NCBI GenBank assembly: GCA_001449105.1
Contig: LNIY01000117.1
Span: 62,001-126,000, forward strand
Length of the DNA: 64,000 nucleotides
Source of the DNA: Caulobacter vibrioides
GTDB lineage: Bacteria; Pseudomonadota; Alphaproteobacteria; Caulobacterales; Caulobacteraceae
Reading direction: 5' to 3'
Shown: piece after piece, positions 61,765 through 64,000 of the stretch
Numbering within the stretch: the stretch's first letter is position 1
Layout of the letters: each line of letters begins with the position of its first letter
Program-made: the position numbers and the translations under genes
The notes under the pieces: generated by a model
The model's input: the letters and a program-made list of their open reading frames with translations, nothing else
Told to the model about the DNA's origin: nothing
Databases searched by the model: none

Positions 61765-63570
61765 ATGTTCAAGCGGTGGATGGGGGCTGCCTGCGTGGCC
61801 GCCGTGCTGGCCGGTACGCTGGCGTCGCCGGCCCAGGCCAAGGTTCAGGCTCCGAAGGCGACCGCGTCGGCCGGGATCGCTTCCCCCGCGTTGAAGGCGC
61901 TGGTCGACGAGCACTGGGCCTGGTGGCTGAAGGGCGCGCCGGTGCAGGCCACCCTGCTGGGCGTGCGCACCTATGACGACCAGCTGGACGATCCGTCCCT
62001 GGCCTTCGCCGACCGCCGCGCCGCCGAGGCCGCCGCCTTCCTGAAGCGCCTGGACGCCATTCCCGACGCGGCGCTTTCCCAGCCCGACCGGGTCAACAAG
62101 GCGATCCTGCACCGGATGCTCGCCGAACAGGTCGAGGGCAATCGGTTCGGCCAGCGCACCATGCTGTTCTCCAGCATCGGCAGCTGGCACCAGTATTTCG
62201 CCGCCCTGCCCGACATGCTGCCGTTCTTCACCAAGGCCGACTACGACAGCTACCTGACGCGGCTCGATCTCTATCCGGCCTACAACGCCGCCTCGATCGC
62301 CACCGTGCGCGACGGCCTGAACAAGGGCTACGTCCAGCCGTGCGCGCCGATGAAGGCGTTCGGCGCGACGATCACCGCCACCATCGCCAAGGATCCCGAG
62401 GCCTCGGCCTTCTACAAGCCGTTCAAGGGCAAGAAGCCCTCGACGATCTCCGACGCAGACTGGGCCGCCATGCAGGCCGGGGCCAAGGCGACGATCGCGG
62501 GCAAGATCAATCCGGCCTACCAGGCGCTGTCGGATTTCTACGAGAAGGACTACGCGCCCAAGTGCCGGACCAGCGTCGCGGCCGGCGCCCTGCCCCAGGG
62601 GGCGGCCTGGTACGCCTACCAGGTGCGGGTGATGACCACGACGGCGAAGACGCCGGACGAGATCCACCAGTTGGGCCTGTCGGAAGTGGCCCGCATTCGC
62701 GCCGAGATGGACGAGGTGGCCCGCAAGAGCGGCGTCGCGCCCGACCGCAAGGCCTTCATCGAGAAGCTGCGCACCGATCCGAAATACTACGCCAAGACGC
62801 CGGCCGAGCTGATGCGCGAGGCGACGTACCTGGCCAAGACCATCGACGGCTGGATGCCCAAGCTGTTCGGGACCCTGCCGCGCCTGCCCTACACCGTGCG
62901 CGAGATCCCGGCCGAGATCGCCGAGGGCAACACCACGGCCTATTACAACGCGGGCTTTGCGAGCACGGGCTCGCCGGGGGTCTACTTCGTCAACACCACG
63001 CACCTGGACCAGAGGCCGCTCTACGAGATGCCGGCCCTGACGGTGCACGAGGCCGTGCCGGGCCATCACCACCAGATATCGCTGCAGCAGGAACTGGACC
63101 TGCCTGAGTTCCGCAAGAACGCGGCCTTCTTCACCGGCTTTGTCGAGGGCTGGGGTCTGTATTCCGAGCGCCTGGGCATAGAGATGGGTCTCTACGACAC
63201 GCCCGAGAAGGATATGGGCCGCCTGTCCTACGAGATGTGGCGCGCCTGCCGGCTGGTGGTCGACACCGGCGTCCACTCCAAGGGCTGGACCCGCGACCAG
63301 GCCATCGCCTTCATGGTGGAGAACACGGCCCTCTCGCGCACCAACATCGAGGCCGAGGTCGACCGCTACATCACCTGGCCGGGCCAGGCCCTGGCCTACA
63401 AGCTGGGCGAGCTGAAGATCCGCGAGCTGCGCACGCGGGCCGAGACGGCGCTGGGCCCGAAGTTCGACCTGCGGGGCTTCCACGACGCGGTGCTGAAGAA
63501 CGGCTCCGTGCCCCTCGACGTGCTGGAGACCCAGGTCGACGCCTGGATCGCCAGCCAGAAGGCCGGCTAG
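61765..63570 (+). CDS. DUF885 family metallopeptidase-like protein, exported
   Basis: The 601-residue protein has a signal peptide ending near SPAQA. The DUF885 domain contains the zinc-site-like motif VHEAVPGHHHQ near residue 435, then FVEGWGLYSERLG, matching the HExxxGH pattern of this M32-like family. Upstream YYNAGFASTGSPGVYFVNTTHL is typical. It is likely a periplasmic peptidase. GGGAGGGGG precedes the ATG at 61765. The stop shares CTAG with the convergent partial gene. Confidence 0.9.
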   Translation: MFKRWMGAACVAAVLAGTLASPAQAKVQAPKATASAGIASPALKALVDEHWAWWLKGAPVQATLLGVRTYDDQLDDPSLAFADRRAAEAAAFLKRLDAIPDAALSQPDRVNKAILHRMLAEQVEGNRFGQRTMLFSSIGSWHQYFAALPDMLPFFTKADYDSYLTRLDLYPAYNAASIATVRDGLNKGYVQPCAPMKAFGATITATIAKDPEASAFYKPFKGKKPSTISDADWAAMQAGAKATIAGKINPAYQALSDFYEKDYAPKCRTSVAAGALPQGAAWYAYQVRVMTTTAKTPDEIHQLGLSEVARIRAEMDEVARKSGVAPDRKAFIEKLRTDPKYYAKTPAELMREATYLAKTIDGWMPKLFGTLPRLPYTVREIPAEIAEGNTTAYYNAGFASTGSPGVYFVNTTHLDQRPLYEMPALTVHEAVPGHHHQISLQQELDLPEFRKNAAFFTGFVEGWGLYSERLGIEMGLYDTPEKDMGRLSYEMWRACRLVVDTGVHSKGWTRDQAIAFMVENTALSRTNIEAEVDRYITWPGQALAYKLGELKIRELRTRAETALGPKFDLRGFHDAVLKNGSVPLDVLETQVDAWIASQKAG

Positions 63571-64000
63571 GGCGTCATGCAGGCGGCCTCGACCACCGTG
63601 GCGTCCAGCGTCCCGGCGGCCGGGGCCTGCCAACCCTGCTCGAAACGATAGGCGTCCTCGGCGCCTTCGAGATTGTTGGCCGGATAGCGGAAGGCCGCGG
63701 CGTTGCGGAAGCGACCCGCCGTGCAGTCGACCTCGACCAGCAGCTTTTCGGACAGGAAGGGCGGTGCGCCCGGCGCCTCGGCTTCCGTCCGCGGCTGGCG
63801 AAATTCGTGGCGGACCCAGACCTTGCCCTGGGGCGTCAGGCCGTCGTTGCCCTTGGCGGTCTTGGCGAACATCAGCACCGCCCCGTTCTCGCCGGCGGCG
63901 AAGAACGGCCAGCCGTCGCCCCGCACCTTCTGAGCCCAGCGCGGCATGGCCTTGGCCCTCTCGCCGGGCGTGACGACGACGCCGTCGACCGCGGTTTGGG
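63567..64000 (-). CDS. Hypothetical protein, C-terminal part (runs off the window)
   Basis: The frame is open from the stop at 63567-63569 to the window end. It reads QTAVDGVVVTPGERAKAMPR at the edge, so the methionine at 63947 is probably internal. The visible 144 residues have KVWVRHEFRQPR, a cysteine in VEVDCTAGRFR and a final AACMTP, a pattern seen in small exported proteins with a disulfide. I cannot assign a function. Confidence 0.65.
   Translation of the reverse strand, partial: QTAVDGVVVTPGERAKAMPRWAQKVRGDGWPFFAAGENGAVLMFAKTAKGNDGLTPQGKVWVRHEFRQPRTEAEAPGAPPFLSEKLLVEVDCTAGRFRNAAAFRYPANNLEGAEDAYRFEQGWQAPAAGTLDATVVEAACMTP

Noticed and set aside
60652-63633. A 993-codon minus-strand frame
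   Set aside because: Only the part from 61632 leftwards is the TraB/GumN gene. The rest is antisense to the DUF885 gene, and the signal peptide at 61632 marks the real start.

Overview
This is a high-GC (about two-thirds G+C) alphaproteobacterial chromosome segment, almost certainly from Caulobacter or a close relative. The strongest evidence is the hemE / PPSR-family gene pair flanking about 450 bp of non-coding DNA that carries a CtrA-type site, DnaA-type boxes, an AT-rich tract and four GANTC (CcrM) sites. This is the known arrangement of the Caulobacter replication origin (Cori). A perfect 16-bp parS palindrome lies about 4.3 kb to its left. The window is ordinary chromosome: no prophage, insertion sequence, CRISPR array, tRNA or rRNA gene was recognised.

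Layout. 1-7.2 kb: ubiD (partial), a DUF4153 membrane protein, an ABC exporter, a VOC protein, an ETF-beta-type methyltransferase, a fatty acid desaturase and an LprI-like protein. 7.4-11.7 kb: parS and the leftward genes rho, hemJ, hemH and hemE. 11.7-12.2 kb: Cori. 12.2-15.9 kb: the rightward operon PPSR-maf-aroE-coaE, then dnaQ. 15.9-20 kb: leftward xth, lolA, a MarR regulator with a lysine-rich tail, yciB and ftsY. 20-27.3 kb: a TRIC-type channel, a GFA enzyme, a secreted nuclease-like protein, the tightly overlapped operon dapF-SDR-mtaB-EEP hydrolase, and a two-gene unit encoding a possible Sm-like protein and a K+ channel. 27.5-33.4 kb: tandem S9 prolyl oligopeptidases and an HfsK-like acyltransferase. 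33.4-38 kb: an SRPBCC protein, a solitary PemK/MazF-type toxin, murI and an M3 peptidase. 38-49 kb: a chemoreceptor, dut-coaBC, lipoproteins, an S33 hydrolase, a CitE-like lyase and a histidine kinase. 49.3-52.7 kb: LysR regulator, B3 metallo-beta-lactamase and a flavin disulfide reductase. 53-56.4 kb: thpR, an S41 peptidase and a GH27 alpha-galactosidase. 56.5-59.3 kb: rimM, rpsP and ffh. 59.6-64 kb: an OmpV protein, a TraB/GumN protein, a DUF885 peptidase and a partial gene.

The genes touching Cori are transcribed away from it, as expected for leading-strand genes. Further right, many housekeeping genes (ftsY, dapF, murI, coaBC-dut, ffh, rpsP, rimM) point back toward the origin. trmD and rplS, usual partners of rpsP-rimM, are absent, as are dnaA, parAB and mnmE/mnmG, which lie close to Cori in C. 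crescentus as I recall. Together this suggests the origin neighbourhood has been rearranged relative to that species.

Intergenic spaces are rich in paired inverted palindromes (at least six sequence families), mostly at gene 3' ends. One family is present as two near-identical inverted copies that enclose the desaturase and LprI genes. Four convergent gene pairs share their stop codons through the same CTAG tetranucleotide.
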